A stretch of 64,000 nucleotides of DNA from Pirellulales bacterium (GTDB taxonomy: Bacteria > Planctomycetota > Planctomycetia > Pirellulales > UBA1268), in the NCBI GenBank assembly GCA_017853835.1, contig JAFMIU010000007.1, positions 1 through 64,000 on the forward strand. The letters run 5' to 3'. A model generated the notes under the pieces. The model ran no database searches. It was not told where the DNA came from and worked only from the letters and a program-made list of their open reading frames with translations. The position numbers and the translations under genes are program-made. Of this stretch, positions 26,699 through 35,773 are shown piece by piece; position 1 is the first letter of the stretch, and each line of letters opens with the position of its first letter.

Positions 26699-27535
26699 AT
26701 GTCCTACTCCACGCTCGTGCTGACAAAGAACGAATCCGTCAACATCGGCCGCTGCCTGGAATCGCTCGCCTCCTGCGACGACATCGTCGTGCTCGATTCC
26801 TTCAGCGACGACGCGACGGAAACGATCGTGAAGAACACCGCCGCCCGGTTCCTGCAGCGGGCGTTCGATACTTTCGCGGGGCAGCGCAACTGGGCCATCG
26901 ACAACGTCGTCTTCAAGCACCGCTGGGTGCTGCACCTCGACGCCGACGAATGCCTGACGCCGCAACTCCACGCCGAACTCTCACGGCTGGCCAACGCCGA
27001 CGAGAAAAGCGCCTACATGCTCGCCAACCGCGTGATCTTCATGGGCCGCTGGATCCGCCGGTGCACCATGTATCCCTACTACCAGGCCCGCTTCCTCAGG
27101 CTTGGTGAGTCGCGGTTCAAGCAGGTGGGGCATGGACAGCATCTCGACCACGCGACCCGCGGCACCGGCATCGCGCTCGAGCCCTACACCCACTACAACT
27201 TCTCCAAGGGCATCGCCGACTGGGTGGCCCGCCACAATCGCTATTCCGACGACGAGGCCCGCCGCATCACCCGCGACGACCGGGCATTTTTCGCGTCGCT
27301 GCCCGCGGCGATCTTCGCCCGCGACGCGGGCGAGAAGCAGCAGGCCCGCAAGCGGTTGGCCGACCACCTGCCGTTCCGACCCCTCGTGCGGTTCCTGTAT
27401 CTCTACGTGTGGAAGTGGGGATTCCTCGACGGTCGCGGTGGATTCGACTATTGCATGCTGATGGCGTTCTACGACTACCTGATCCGGCTGAAGGTGATCG
27501 AGCATCGCCAGCAGGAAATGGGATGCGGCTCGTGA
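26699..27535 (+). CDS. Glycosyltransferase family 2 (WaaE/KdtX-like)
   Basis: A 278-residue GT2 enzyme. The start LVLTKNESVNIGRCLESL, the acidic VVLDSFSDDATETIV, GQRNWAID and the DxD site in WVLHLDADECLTP all follow the WaaE/LgtF-like subgroup of core-sugar beta-glucosyltransferases. The C-terminus carries a hydrophobic patch (RFLYLYVWKWGF) likely to touch the membrane. Its 3' end overlaps the next glycosyltransferase. Confidence 0.92.
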   Translation: MSYSTLVLTKNESVNIGRCLESLASCDDIVVLDSFSDDATETIVKNTAARFLQRAFDTFAGQRNWAIDNVVFKHRWVLHLDADECLTPQLHAELSRLANADEKSAYMLANRVIFMGRWIRRCTMYPYYQARFLRLGESRFKQVGHGQHLDHATRGTGIALEPYTHYNFSKGIADWVARHNRYSDDEARRITRDDRAFFASLPAAIFARDAGEKQQARKRLADHLPFRPLVRFLYLYVWKWGFLDGRGGFDYCMLMAFYDYLIRLKVIEHRQQEMGCGS

Positions 27536-28602
27536 CCGTCGGGAAGCCAATGCCCGAGTCGATGACCGCGACGCCCGCTCTTGCCGTGGTCATGGCCGTG
27601 AAGAATGGCTCCGACTGCGTCGCCAAGGCCGTCGAGAGCGTGCTCTCGCAGTCGTTTCGCGACTTCGAGTTCGTGGTCGTCGACGACGGCTCGACGGACG
27701 ACACGGCAGCGATTCTGGATCGCTACGCCGCCGCCGATCGCCGCATGCGGGTCATTCACCAGGCCAACCAGGGCCTCGGTCCGTCGCTCAACACGGCCAT
27801 CCGCTCGACCACCGCCCCACTCATCGCCCGCCAGGACGCCGACGACGAGAGCCTGCCGGGGCGTTTCGAGGCGCAGGTGCGATTCATGGAGGCCAACCCG
27901 GCGGTGATCGTCTGCGGCACCTGGGCCGAGTTCGTGCACGAGCCCTGGGGTTATCCATTCGCCTTCACGCCGCCTGCCGCGCCCGCGGACGTGCGGGCGT
28001 GGCTGGATCGCGGCGATCGTCCGATCGTGCACGGGAGCGTCGTCATGCGGCGATCCGCGTTGGAGCGCGAAGGGAACCTCTACAGGTTCCGCGGCTGCAG
28101 CCAGGACATCGATCTCTGGCTTCGGCTGCTCGCCGTCGGCGATTTCGCCTTGATTCCCTCGCTGCTCTACCGCTACACGGTCTCCGCTTCATCCGCCAGC
28201 GCCCGGCAATCCTTTCGCCAGGCGGCCGCGGGAAAACTCGCGGAGAAACTCCACGCCGAGCGCCGCGCCAACGGCCAGGAACTCACCGATTGGCGGGCGG
28301 AGGAGGAGCGCTATCTCTCGATCGCACCACCGCCGCAGGCGACGAGTGCGGAGGTTCATGGTGAATACATTCTCGCCGCCCGTCTTCTTCAAGCGGGACA
28401 GTATCCGCTCGCTGCACGCCACTTCCGCAACTACCTCGCGCATACGTCCAGCCGCTCACTGAGGGCGGTCGTCCTGGCGACGATGTTGCCGATGCTGCCG
28501 CTGCTGCGGATGATCCTCGCGGCGAAGGAACGGATCCTCGTCGGCCGCCCCTACGTGCTGCGTTACATCGACCGCTCGGGCCGGACCGAATCCGCGGCCT
28601 GA
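27523..28602 (+). CDS. Glycosyltransferase family 2
   Basis: A GT-A glycosyltransferase of about 359 residues. ATG 27523 is preferred because it has AGGA six bases upstream; a GTG at 27532 sharing GTGA with the previous stop is the alternative. The core is standard GT2: [31 protein letters not shown], and the DxD site in [29 protein letters not shown] motif follows. The C-terminal ~100 residues form a helical extension with no known domain. Confidence 0.9.
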   Translation: MRLVTVGKPMPESMTATPALAVVMAVKNGSDCVAKAVESVLSQSFRDFEFVVVDDGSTDDTAAILDRYAAADRRMRVIHQANQGLGPSLNTAIRSTTAPLIARQDADDESLPGRFEAQVRFMEANPAVIVCGTWAEFVHEPWGYPFAFTPPAAPADVRAWLDRGDRPIVHGSVVMRRSALEREGNLYRFRGCSQDIDLWLRLLAVGDFALIPSLLYRYTVSASSASARQSFRQAAAGKLAEKLHAERRANGQELTDWRAEEERYLSIAPPPQATSAEVHGEYILAARLLQAGQYPLAARHFRNYLAHTSSRSLRAVVLATMLPMLPLLRMILAAKERILVGRPYVLRYIDRSGRTESAA

Positions 28603-28616
28603 GCCCGTCCTCCACC

Positions 28617-29177
28617 ATGTTGATCATTCGTATCGCGGCCTACGCGTTCTACAAGTGCATCGCCCAGTTTCTGCCGCAGCCACCCCGTCTCCTCGGCCTT
28701 GGCAAGGTACTGCGCGGGATCTCCTGCCGACCGTTGCTGATCTCGTGCGGCCGCAACGTCAACATCGAGCGGCTCGCCGACATCGGATTTCGTCCGACGG
28801 TGCGGATCGGCGACAACTCGGGCATCGGCGTGCGATCCGTCGTGACTCATGCCGACATTGGCAACGACGTGATGATGGGGCCCGAGTTCGTCTATATTCC
28901 CGTGGGCCATGTGTTCGATCGCACCGACCTTCCCATGCGGCTCCAGGGCCCGACGCCCTACCAACGGCTGACGATCGGTAACGATGTGTGGATCGGCCGC
29001 CGGGTCATGGTTATGCCGGGCGTGCGGATCGGAGACCACGCGATCATCGCCGCCGGGGCCGTAGTCACCAAGGACGTTCCCGATTACGCCATCGTGGGCG
29101 GCGTGCCCGCGAAGGTGATCCGTTTCCGCACGTCCGGCGACCAAGCCGGGCAGGTCCCGAGGCAGGAATCCACATGA
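28617..29177 (+). CDS. Hexapeptide-repeat sugar O-acetyltransferase
   Basis: A 186-residue left-handed beta-helix acyltransferase of the serine acetyltransferase/WcaF type. Visible features are repeated hexapeptides ([27 protein letters not shown]), the extended loop carrying a likely catalytic His (VGHVFDRTD), and the closing pattern [20 protein letters not shown] with [10 protein letters not shown]. It likely transfers an acetyl group from acetyl-CoA to a sugar of the repeat unit in the cytoplasm. It ends in an ATGA overlap with the epimerase gene. Confidence 0.88.
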   Translation: MLIIRIAAYAFYKCIAQFLPQPPRLLGLGKVLRGISCRPLLISCGRNVNIERLADIGFRPTVRIGDNSGIGVRSVVTHADIGNDVMMGPEFVYIPVGHVFDRTDLPMRLQGPTPYQRLTIGNDVWIGRRVMVMPGVRIGDHAIIAAGAVVTKDVPDYAIVGGVPAKVIRFRTSGDQAGQVPRQEST

Positions 29178-30202
29178 CCGTGTCCCGCAACCAGAAAAAC
29201 GTCATCGTCACCGGCAGCGCCGGGTTCATCGGCTTCCACACCGCCATGCGGCTGCTCCGCGAGGGCTACGCCGTCATCGGCATCGACAACGTCAACGCCT
29301 ACTACTCCCAGAAGCTCAAGCGCGACCGGCTCGCGCACCTGGCCGGCATGCCTGGCTGGACGTTTCACGAAACCGACCTCACCGACCGCGAGCGGATCGC
29401 CGAGCTCGTCCGCGTCACTGACCCGCATTGCGTCGTGCACCTGGCGGCCCAGGCGGGCGTCCGCTGGTCGATCGAAAACCCGTGGGCCTACCTCGACGCG
29501 AACCTCACGGGCTTCCTGTCGATCCTCGAGGCCTGCCGCCATCAGGGCCGCGGCCATCTCGTCTACGCCTCCAGCAGCAGCGTGTACGGGGCCAACACGA
29601 AGCTGCCCTTCGCCGTGGGCGACACCGTCGACCATCCGATCAGCCTCTACGCGGCCACGAAGAAGGCCAACGAACTGATGGCCCATACCTACAGCCATCT
29701 CTACGGACTCCCCACAACCGGCCTCCGCTTCTTCACGGTCTATGGCCCGTGGGGCCGGCCCGACATGGCGATGTGGAAGTTCACGGCGGCCATGATCGCG
29801 GGCACGCCGATCGAGTTGTACAACCACGGCCAGATGAAACGCGACTTCACCTACGTGGACGACGTGGTGGAGTCGATCACCCGCCTCGTGGAGCGGCCGG
29901 CGACGCCCGATCCGGACTGGTCCGGCGACGCCCCGAACCCGGCCACGAGCAAGGCACCCTGGCGGGTCTACAACATCGGCAACCACACGCCGGTCGAGGT
30001 CCGCTACGTGCTCGAACTCCTGGAGAAACTGGTCGGCCGGAAGACGGAGATCCGCCTCGTCGGCATGCAACCGGGCGACGTTCCAGCGACGTTCGCAGAC
30101 GTCGAGGCCCTCACTCAAGCCGTTGACTTCAAGCCCAGCACGCCGATCGAGACCGGCGTGAAGAACTTCGTCGAATGGTATCGGCGGTATCACGGAGTGT
30201 GA
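29174..30202 (+). CDS. NAD-dependent epimerase, UDP-glucuronate 4-epimerase-like
   Basis: A 342-residue extended SDR. The NAD motif is [12 protein letters not shown], followed by [19 protein letters not shown] and [18 protein letters not shown], which are characteristic of the UDP-glucuronate 4-epimerase group (GAE/LpsL). The catalytic Ser is in YASSSSVYG and the Tyr-Lys pair in [27 protein letters not shown] completes the signature. It would convert UDP-GlcA-type precursors to the galacto form and fits the nearby 6-dehydrogenase. Confidence 0.92.
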   Translation: MTVSRNQKNVIVTGSAGFIGFHTAMRLLREGYAVIGIDNVNAYYSQKLKRDRLAHLAGMPGWTFHETDLTDRERIAELVRVTDPHCVVHLAAQAGVRWSIENPWAYLDANLTGFLSILEACRHQGRGHLVYASSSSVYGANTKLPFAVGDTVDHPISLYAATKKANELMAHTYSHLYGLPTTGLRFFTVYGPWGRPDMAMWKFTAAMIAGTPIELYNHGQMKRDFTYVDDVVESITRLVERPATPDPDWSGDAPNPATSKAPWRVYNIGNHTPVEVRYVLELLEKLVGRKTEIRLVGMQPGDVPATFADVEALTQAVDFKPSTPIETGVKNFVEWYRRYHGV

Positions 30203-30624
30203 TGAGTCCGAGGGTTTTCACCGCCAATCCGATGCGCAGGCTCGTGGAGGCGATCACTCTTGGCTACGCCTTCATCCTCGAGGTGGCGACGCATTGGCCC
30301 TATGACCCGGCTGCCTACCTCCGGATCATGCTGCGCACCGAGCGGCCGCCGTCGGACAAAACGCTCCACTTCGTCGCCTACGCGATCCTGGCCGGCCTGT
30401 TCTGGGCGTGCGCCCGCCTCCGTGGCATGGCGGCGCCGCGAGCGACGCTTGCCGTGATCGTCGTGGTCGCCGCGTGGGCCGCCGTGGACGAGGTGACTCA
30501 ACCCCCCTTCTACCGCGCCGCCGAACCGCTCGACTGGGTCTACGACATGGCTGGAGCCGCAATCGGATGCGCAATCGCGATGGCTCTCGACCGCTTCATC
30601 CCCGGTGAGCGACGAGCGGCATGA
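30202..30624 (+). CDS. VanZ-like membrane protein
   Basis: A 140-residue protein with three or four hydrophobic segments. ATG 30202 overlaps the previous stop codon by one base (TGATG). The pattern KTLHFVAYAILAGLFW, then VDEVTQPPFYRAAEPLDWVYDMAGAAIG, matches the VanZ-like family (K-x-x-H-x-x-A-Y, D-E-x-x-Q, D-W-x-x-D-x-x-G). The biochemical role of the family is unsettled, and it is often encoded in cell-surface glycan clusters. It ends in an ATGA overlap with the following glycosyltransferase gene. Confidence 0.82.
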   Translation: MSPRVFTANPMRRLVEAITLGYAFILEVATHWPYDPAAYLRIMLRTERPPSDKTLHFVAYAILAGLFWACARLRGMAAPRATLAVIVVVAAWAAVDEVTQPPFYRAAEPLDWVYDMAGAAIGCAIAMALDRFIPGERRAA

Positions 30625-31877
30625 GCGATCCGGCGGCACAGGGCACCCTGCTCGTCATCAGCCAGGTTTACCCGCCGGATCCGGCGGCCGTGGGCCAGCA
30701 TCTGGCCGATGCGGCCGAATCGCTGCACCGCCGCGGCTGGCGGGTCGTCGTCTACACGGCAGGCCGCGGTTACGACGACCCCTCCGTCCGCTATCCGGCC
30801 CGTGAAACCCGGGCCGGCGTCGAGGTCCGCCGGCTGCCGCTGTCCAGTTTTGGCAAGTCGTCGATCGCGATCCGCCTCGTCGCCCAGGCTTTGTTCATGG
30901 CGCAGGCGGTCGTCCGCGGGCTGTTCCTCGGCCGGCTCGCGGGCGTCTTGGTCAGCACCAGCCCGCCGTTCGCCGGCTTCGGAGGCACGATCGTCTCCTG
31001 GATTCGGCGCGTGCCGCTCGTCTGGTGGGCGATGGACATCAATCCCGATCAAATGGTCACGTCGGGGCGGATCGGTGAGCGATCGCTCGTGGCCCGCGTC
31101 TTCGACTGGATGAACCGCCGCACGCTCGCCCGGGCCGGCGCCGTGATCGTGCTCGACGACTACATGAAGGAGCGGATGCTACGGAAGGCGGATGTCGCGG
31201 ACCGACTGCACGTGATTCCCCCGTGGCCCCTGGAGACGCACCTCCAGGCGATCCCGCGCGCGTCGAATCCCTTTCGCCATCGGCACGGCATCGATGGAAA
31301 GTGCGTCGTCATGTATTCGGGCAACGCGGGCTACTCCACGCCGCTGACGACGCTCCTCGAAGCCGCGAAGCAGGTCGAGGACGTCGCAGCCTTGCGGTTC
31401 GTGTTCATCGGCGGCGGCGTTGTGAAGCGCGAGATCGACGACATGGTGGCCCGTGATCACCCGCCGAACATCCTCACGCTCCCTTACCAGCCGCTCGACT
31501 CGATTCGGTATTCGCTCTCGGCCGGCGACGTGCACGTGGTCTCCATCGCCGACGAGGGCGTGGGCGTGGTCCATCCCTGCAAGATCTACGGGGCGATGGC
31601 CCTGGGAAAGCCGATCCTCGCGCTCGCTCCACCCCGATCCCATGCGGCCGACATCGTCCGCGACCACGGCTGCGGCTGGGCCGTGCGGCACGGCGACGTC
31701 GAGGCGCTGACGGCGATTCTGCGTGGTATCCTCGTCATGCCCCGGGAGCAGCTCGAAGCCATGGGGAGGGCCGCGAGGAACGCCGTGAACACCCGGTTTT
31801 CGCACGATCGCCTGCTCGGTGCCGTCTGCGACGTGGTCGAGGGCGTGGCGGTCGGTCGCATGGAGCACCGCGCATGA
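30621..31877 (+). CDS. Glycosyltransferase family 4 (WbuB-like)
   Basis: A 418-residue GT-B glycosyltransferase of the WbuB/FucNAc-transferase-like group. The N-terminal ISQVYPPDPAAVGQHLADAA is characteristic. The linker region LVWWAMDINPDQMVTSGR is followed by the donor domain with MYSGNAGYSTPLTTLLEAA, FVFIGGGVVKREID and a VHPCKIYGAMALGKPILA motif. Both ends overlap the neighbours by four bases (ATGA), tying it to the unusual E1 gene that follows. Confidence 0.92.
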   Translation: MSDPAAQGTLLVISQVYPPDPAAVGQHLADAAESLHRRGWRVVVYTAGRGYDDPSVRYPARETRAGVEVRRLPLSSFGKSSIAIRLVAQALFMAQAVVRGLFLGRLAGVLVSTSPPFAGFGGTIVSWIRRVPLVWWAMDINPDQMVTSGRIGERSLVARVFDWMNRRTLARAGAVIVLDDYMKERMLRKADVADRLHVIPPWPLETHLQAIPRASNPFRHRHGIDGKCVVMYSGNAGYSTPLTTLLEAAKQVEDVAALRFVFIGGGVVKREIDDMVARDHPPNILTLPYQPLDSIRYSLSAGDVHVVSIADEGVGVVHPCKIYGAMALGKPILALAPPRSHAADIVRDHGCGWAVRHGDVEALTAILRGILVMPREQLEAMGRAARNAVNTRFSHDRLLGAVCDVVEGVAVGRMEHRA

Positions 31878-33880
31878 GCATCGCCCCCCCGCCCGTCGCC
31901 CCCGGCCGTCCGGCCGCCGCATCGGCGGCCGACCTGCTCGACCGCCACGAAGCCGAACTGCGGCAGGCACTCCGCATCCGCCGCACCGAGCAAAAGCTCC
32001 TCGCACTGTATGCGGAAGGCAAGCTCTTCGGCACGGTCCACACGTGCATCGGGCAGGAGTTCAGCGCCGTCGCGGTCGGCCGGGCGATCGCGCCGCACGA
32101 CATCGTGTTTTCCAACCACCGCGGCCACGGCCATTTCCTCGCCACGGGCGGTGGCGTCGCCGGCCTGATCGCCGAAGTGATGGGGAAAGACACCGGTGTC
32201 TGCCGCGGCCGCGGCGGCTCCCAGCACCTGCAGTTCGGCCGCTATTTCTCCAACGGCATCCAGGGCGGGATCGTGCCGGTGACGGCCGGGCTGGCGATGG
32301 CCCAGAAGCTTCGCGGCACCGGCGCCATTGGAGTGGTGTTCATCGGTGATGGAACGCTGGGCGAAGGCGCTCTCTACGAGACCATGAACATCGCATCGCG
32401 GTGGGATCTCCCGCTCCTCATCGTGTGCGAGAACAACCTCTACGCCCAGTCCACCTGCCAGACCGAGACGACCGCCGGCGACATCTGCGGCCGCGCGCGG
32501 GCATTCGGCATCGAGGCCCGGTCGGGCGACACCTACGACTGGCCCGAACTGCTCGCCGCCATGGAGGCGGCGGTGGCCGAGGTGCGGCACGCCTCGCGGC
32601 CGCTGTTCTTCCGGATCGACACCTTCCGCCTCATGGCCCACTCGAAGGGAGACGACAACCGGCCGGCCGACTACGTTCAGGCCCACTGGGATCGCGACCC
32701 GCTGGCCGTGATCGAGCGGCAACTGGCGGCCGACCCGCGGTGGCAGCGGCTGACCGCCGCGGTCGATGCCGAAATCGAAGCGGCGGCCGCGGAGGCCGAC
32801 GCCGCCGCCTTCGGCTGCATCGATCCGCCGCCGGCGGGCGGCGCCGCCAACTGGCAGCCGGTCCGCTTCGAGGAGGAGCGGATCGTCGACTCGGTGCAGC
32901 GCGGGCTTGGCACGGCCCTGGCGGCGGACGAACGGGTGATTCTGATCGGGGAGGACATCGAGAGCCCCTATGGCGGCGCCTTCAAGTGCACGAAGGATCT
33001 GTCGGCGACCTACCCCGGCCGCGTGCGGAATACGCCGATCTCCGAACTGGCGATCGTCGGCATCGGCAACGGCCTCGCGCTCGGCGGCATGCGGCCGGTC
33101 GTGGAGATCATGTTCGGCGACTTCGTGACCCTGGCGATGGACCAGTGGATCAACCACGCAGCCAAGTTCGCCTTCATGTTCGCCGACAAGGTAACCGTGC
33201 CGCTCGTGGTGCGGACACCGATGGGTGGCAAGCGCGGGTACGGAGCCACCCACAGCCAGTCGCTGGAGCGGCACGTCGTCGGCGTGCCCGGCACCGACGT
33301 GCTCTGCCTCCACCACCGCTTCCCCGCCGCCGACCTCTACCGACGGCTGTTCGCCACGCTCGACCGACCGACTCTCGTGGTCGAAAACAAGATCCTGTAT
33401 GGCAAGCGGGTTTCCGCGGAGCCGCCGCCGGGCTATTCGCTCGCGGCGACCGATGAACGCTACCCCACGGTGCGGCTCTCGCCGGGCGACACTCCGGCTC
33501 TCACGATCGTCGCCCTCGGAGGCATGGGGCTGGACGCCGAGGAGGCGTTGGCGGATCTCTTCGAGGCCGACGAGGTGACCGCCGACCTCTTTCTGCCGAC
33601 GCGTCTCTACCCGTTCGACGTCTCGGTGCTGGCGGACAGCCTGCGGACGACCCGCCGCCTGCTGGTGGTGGAGGAGGGGCAGGGTTTCGGGTCGGTGGGG
33701 GCCGAGATCGCAGCCCAGGCAGCCGAGCGATACGGCGCGGCGGGCCTCTCGGTGGCCCGCGTCGCGGCGGTAGAATCGCCGATCCCGGCGGCGCGGCCCT
33801 TGGAAGCGGCCTGCCTGCCGGGCGTGGCACACATCCTGGCCGCCGCCCGCGGCCTTCTGCACGGCACATCCCATGGCTGA
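31874..33880 (+). CDS. Fused 2-oxoacid dehydrogenase E1 component (alpha + beta), thiamine diphosphate dependent
   Basis: A 668-residue E1 in which the alpha subunit (~20-310) and beta subunit (~330-660) are one chain. The alpha half has the thiamine diphosphate motif GDG (158-160) to ENN (Asn187-Asn188), plus GRGGSQHLQFGRYFSNGIQG with the active-site region. The beta half has IGEDIESPYGGAFK (Glu360 for the cofactor aminopyrimidine), RNTPISELAIVGIGNGLAL and VRTPMGGKRGYGATHSQSLE. It should decarboxylate a 2-oxoacid and reductively acylate a lipoyl domain. The substrate cannot be told from sequence. The gene overlaps an EPS glycosyltransferase by 4 bp and the lipoyl-acyltransferase gene by 8 bp, so a role in EPS modification is more likely than in central metabolism. 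Confidence 0.92.
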   Translation: MSIAPPPVAPGRPAAASAADLLDRHEAELRQALRIRRTEQKLLALYAEGKLFGTVHTCIGQEFSAVAVGRAIAPHDIVFSNHRGHGHFLATGGGVAGLIAEVMGKDTGVCRGRGGSQHLQFGRYFSNGIQGGIVPVTAGLAMAQKLRGTGAIGVVFIGDGTLGEGALYETMNIASRWDLPLLIVCENNLYAQSTCQTETTAGDICGRARAFGIEARSGDTYDWPELLAAMEAAVAEVRHASRPLFFRIDTFRLMAHSKGDDNRPADYVQAHWDRDPLAVIERQLAADPRWQRLTAAVDAEIEAAAAEADAAAFGCIDPPPAGGAANWQPVRFEEERIVDSVQRGLGTALAADERVILIGEDIESPYGGAFKCTKDLSATYPGRVRNTPISELAIVGIGNGLALGGMRPVVEIMFGDFVTLAMDQWINHAAKFAFMFADKVTVPLVVRTPMGGKRGYGATHSQSLERHVVGVPGTDVLCLHHRFPAADLYRRLFATLDRPTLVVENKILYGKRVSAEPPPGYSLAATDERYPTVRLSPGDTPALTIVALGGMGLDAEEALADLFEADEVTADLFLPTRLYPFDVSVLADSLRTTRRLLVVEEGQGFGSVGAEIAAQAAERYGAAGLSVARVAAVESPIPAARPLEAACLPGVAHILAAARGLLHGTSHG

Positions 33881-34886
33881 AATCCGCGTTCCCCGCGAAA
33901 CCGTCAACGACGACAGCGTGCGGATCGTCCGCTGGCTTGCCGCCGACGGCGAACCGGTGCGGGCCGCCGCTCCGGTCGTGGAGATCGAAACCTCCAAGTC
34001 GGTCCTCGAGGTCGAAGCGCCCGAGGCCGGCCGGCTGAGAATCGTGCGGCAGGCGGGCGACATGGTGGGGATCGGCGAGCTCCTCGGCCTGGTTGGCGAG
34101 GCGGCCCCCGCAGCCCAGCCCGCGCCGGTCGCAGCCGCGCCGCAGGCGGCGCCGGCGGCCGGAGCCGCCTCCCGCATCTCGAAGAAGGCCCGCGAACTCA
34201 TCGTGGCGCACGGACTCGACGAATCTGCTTTCGGGCATCTGCCGCTCGTTCGCGAGGCCGACGTGCTCGCGATGGTGGCCGGCCGCGGTCCGACGGCGAC
34301 TGCCGTTCCCGCGCCTGCGGAGGCTCCGCGACCGGACGCGACCGCCACACCCGACACGTGGCGGCCCCGCGGCCTGCTCGGCGACGCGGCCCGCTCGGCC
34401 GACGAGCGGGGCCGAGGCGTGGTCTGGCTCTTCTGGAACTACTTCTGGCGAAACTGGCTGCTCGGCAATCTCGTGCGGGTGGCTCCGCGCGGCGTCATCA
34501 ACGTGCTGCACCGCTGGCGGGGCGTGCAGATGGGCCGCGACTGCTACATCGACCCAAACGCCATACTGGAAACGGCCTATCCCGAGAACATCTCGCTCGG
34601 CGACGACGTGCGGGTGACGGCCGGGGCGATCGTCATGACCCACATCAAGGCGCCCCACTACCTGCGTGACAAGGGCTTCGTGCCGGTGGTCCTCCAGCCG
34701 GTGCGGCTCGACGACCACTCGTTCATCGGCGTCAACGCGGTCGTCCTCCCCGGCGTGACGGTCGGCAAGGCCGCCGTCGTCGCCAGCGGAGCCGTCGTCA
34801 CGGCCGACGTGCCCCCGTTCACGATGGTGGCCGGCAATCCTGCCAAGGTGGTCAAGCGATTCGGCGAACCGCCGGCGCGGAATTGA
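33873..34886 (+). CDS. E2-like fusion: lipoyl domain + E1/E3-binding domain + hexapeptide acyltransferase
   Basis: A 337-residue protein with a domain order I do not know from characterised enzymes. Residues 1-77 form a lipoyl domain with the modified lysine in IETSKSVLEV (Lys42). An Ala/Pro linker (78-98) leads to a peripheral subunit-binding domain (100-135, SRISKKARELIVAHGLD). A second linker and an amphipathic Trp-rich stretch (VWLFWNYFWRNWLLGN) follow. The C-terminal ~120 residues are a left-handed beta-helix acyltransferase (GRDCYIDPNAILE, VMTHIKAPHY with likely His257, VVLPGVTVG, MVAGNPAKVVKRF). The normal E2 catalytic domain with its HxxxD motif is absent. Inference: it takes the acyl group made by the overlapping E1 gene and puts it on a sugar. 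Confidence 0.9.
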   Translation: MAEIRVPRETVNDDSVRIVRWLAADGEPVRAAAPVVEIETSKSVLEVEAPEAGRLRIVRQAGDMVGIGELLGLVGEAAPAAQPAPVAAAPQAAPAAGAASRISKKARELIVAHGLDESAFGHLPLVREADVLAMVAGRGPTATAVPAPAEAPRPDATATPDTWRPRGLLGDAARSADERGRGVVWLFWNYFWRNWLLGNLVRVAPRGVINVLHRWRGVQMGRDCYIDPNAILETAYPENISLGDDVRVTAGAIVMTHIKAPHYLRDKGFVPVVLQPVRLDDHSFIGVNAVVLPGVTVGKAAVVASGAVVTADVPPFTMVAGNPAKVVKRFGEPPARN

Positions 34887-34888
34887 AG

Positions 34889-35773
34889 ATGGCAGGAATG
34901 ACCGACACGGCCGCCTCGGCATCGTCCCCGGCATTCGCTACATCGTGGCGGTCGGCCGTCCACGGGCCGGCACGGCTCTCCGACAGGCTGCGGGGCTTCG
35001 CCCGCCGCAACGCCCTGTCACTCGCCGCGGCCTTCGATCGCCGGCTCGCCGACCGGTTCGTCCGGTGCCTGTATTGCCATTACGTGTTCGACGACCAGGC
35101 CGCCGATTTCGAGAACCTGATCACGCGGCTCAAGTCGCTGGGCACCTTCGTCACCACCGACGCCCTGCTCGACATGCTCACGGGCCGCCGGCCGGTGGAT
35201 GGGAGATACTTCCACTTGTCGTTCGACGACGGCTTTCGCAACAACTTCACCAATGCGATGCCGATCCTGCGTCGGCACGGCGTGCCCGCCATCTTCTTCG
35301 TGCCTTCGGGCCTGATCGGTGCCGACTGGGAGCGTACCCGCTCCTACTGCCTCGACGTCACGCATTATCGCACCGTCATCGAGACGCTCCGCTGGGACGA
35401 TCTCAAGGCGATGCTGGACGCCGGCTTCGAGATCGGGTCGCACACCAGAACCCACGCCCGCTTCTCGGCGATGTCGGCGGAGCACGACCGCCTGAAGGAC
35501 GAGATCCTCGGGTCCAAGGAGGATCTGGAGAAGGGTCTGGGGTATCGCTGCCGCTACATCTCCTGGCCGTACGGCAAGACCACCGACGCCGATGCATCGT
35601 CGGTGGGATTCACGAAGACGGCCGGCTATGACGCCTGCTTCGGCGCCTTTCGTGGCACGGTCGTCCCCGGGGCGACGGACCGCTACCGCATCCCGCGGCA
35701 TCACTTCGAGCCCCAGTGGGTGCCGGCCCACGTCGAGTACTTCGCCCGTGGCAACATGGAGCGGGCGGGATGA
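34889..35773 (+). CDS. Polysaccharide deacetylase (NodB-like)
   Basis: A carbohydrate esterase 4-type protein of 294 residues from ATG 34889. The metal-binding motif LSFDDGF (Asp113, Asp114) and the His motif SHTRTH (His185, His189) are intact, as is the FFVPSGLIG strand and the WPYGKT motif. There is no signal peptide, so it probably acts on a cytoplasmic lipid-linked or nucleotide-linked sugar. Removing an N-acetyl group would expose an amine. The next gene, a formyltransferase that overlaps it by four bases, could then acylate that amine. Confidence 0.88.
   Translation: MAGMTDTAASASSPAFATSWRSAVHGPARLSDRLRGFARRNALSLAAAFDRRLADRFVRCLYCHYVFDDQAADFENLITRLKSLGTFVTTDALLDMLTGRRPVDGRYFHLSFDDGFRNNFTNAMPILRRHGVPAIFFVPSGLIGADWERTRSYCLDVTHYRTVIETLRWDDLKAMLDAGFEIGSHTRTHARFSAMSAEHDRLKDEILGSKEDLEKGLGYRCRYISWPYGKTTDADASSVGFTKTAGYDACFGAFRGTVVPGATDRYRIPRHHFEPQWVPAHVEYFARGNMERAG

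Noticed and set aside
31586..34357. 923-codon open frame on the minus strand
   Set aside because: It is antisense to the E1 and lipoyl-acyltransferase genes in the most GC-rich block. The translation is Ala/Gly/Arg/Ser-rich without domains.
33873..34886. Reading this gene as a normal pyruvate dehydrogenase E2
   Set aside because: The C-terminal part has hexapeptide repeats and GNPAKVV, not the HxxxD-containing CoA acyltransferase domain, and the protein is too short for a standard E2.
33501..34934. 477-codon open frame on the minus strand
   Set aside because: Another GC-driven antisense frame over the E1 and lipoyl-acyltransferase genes. No start signal and no conserved motif.
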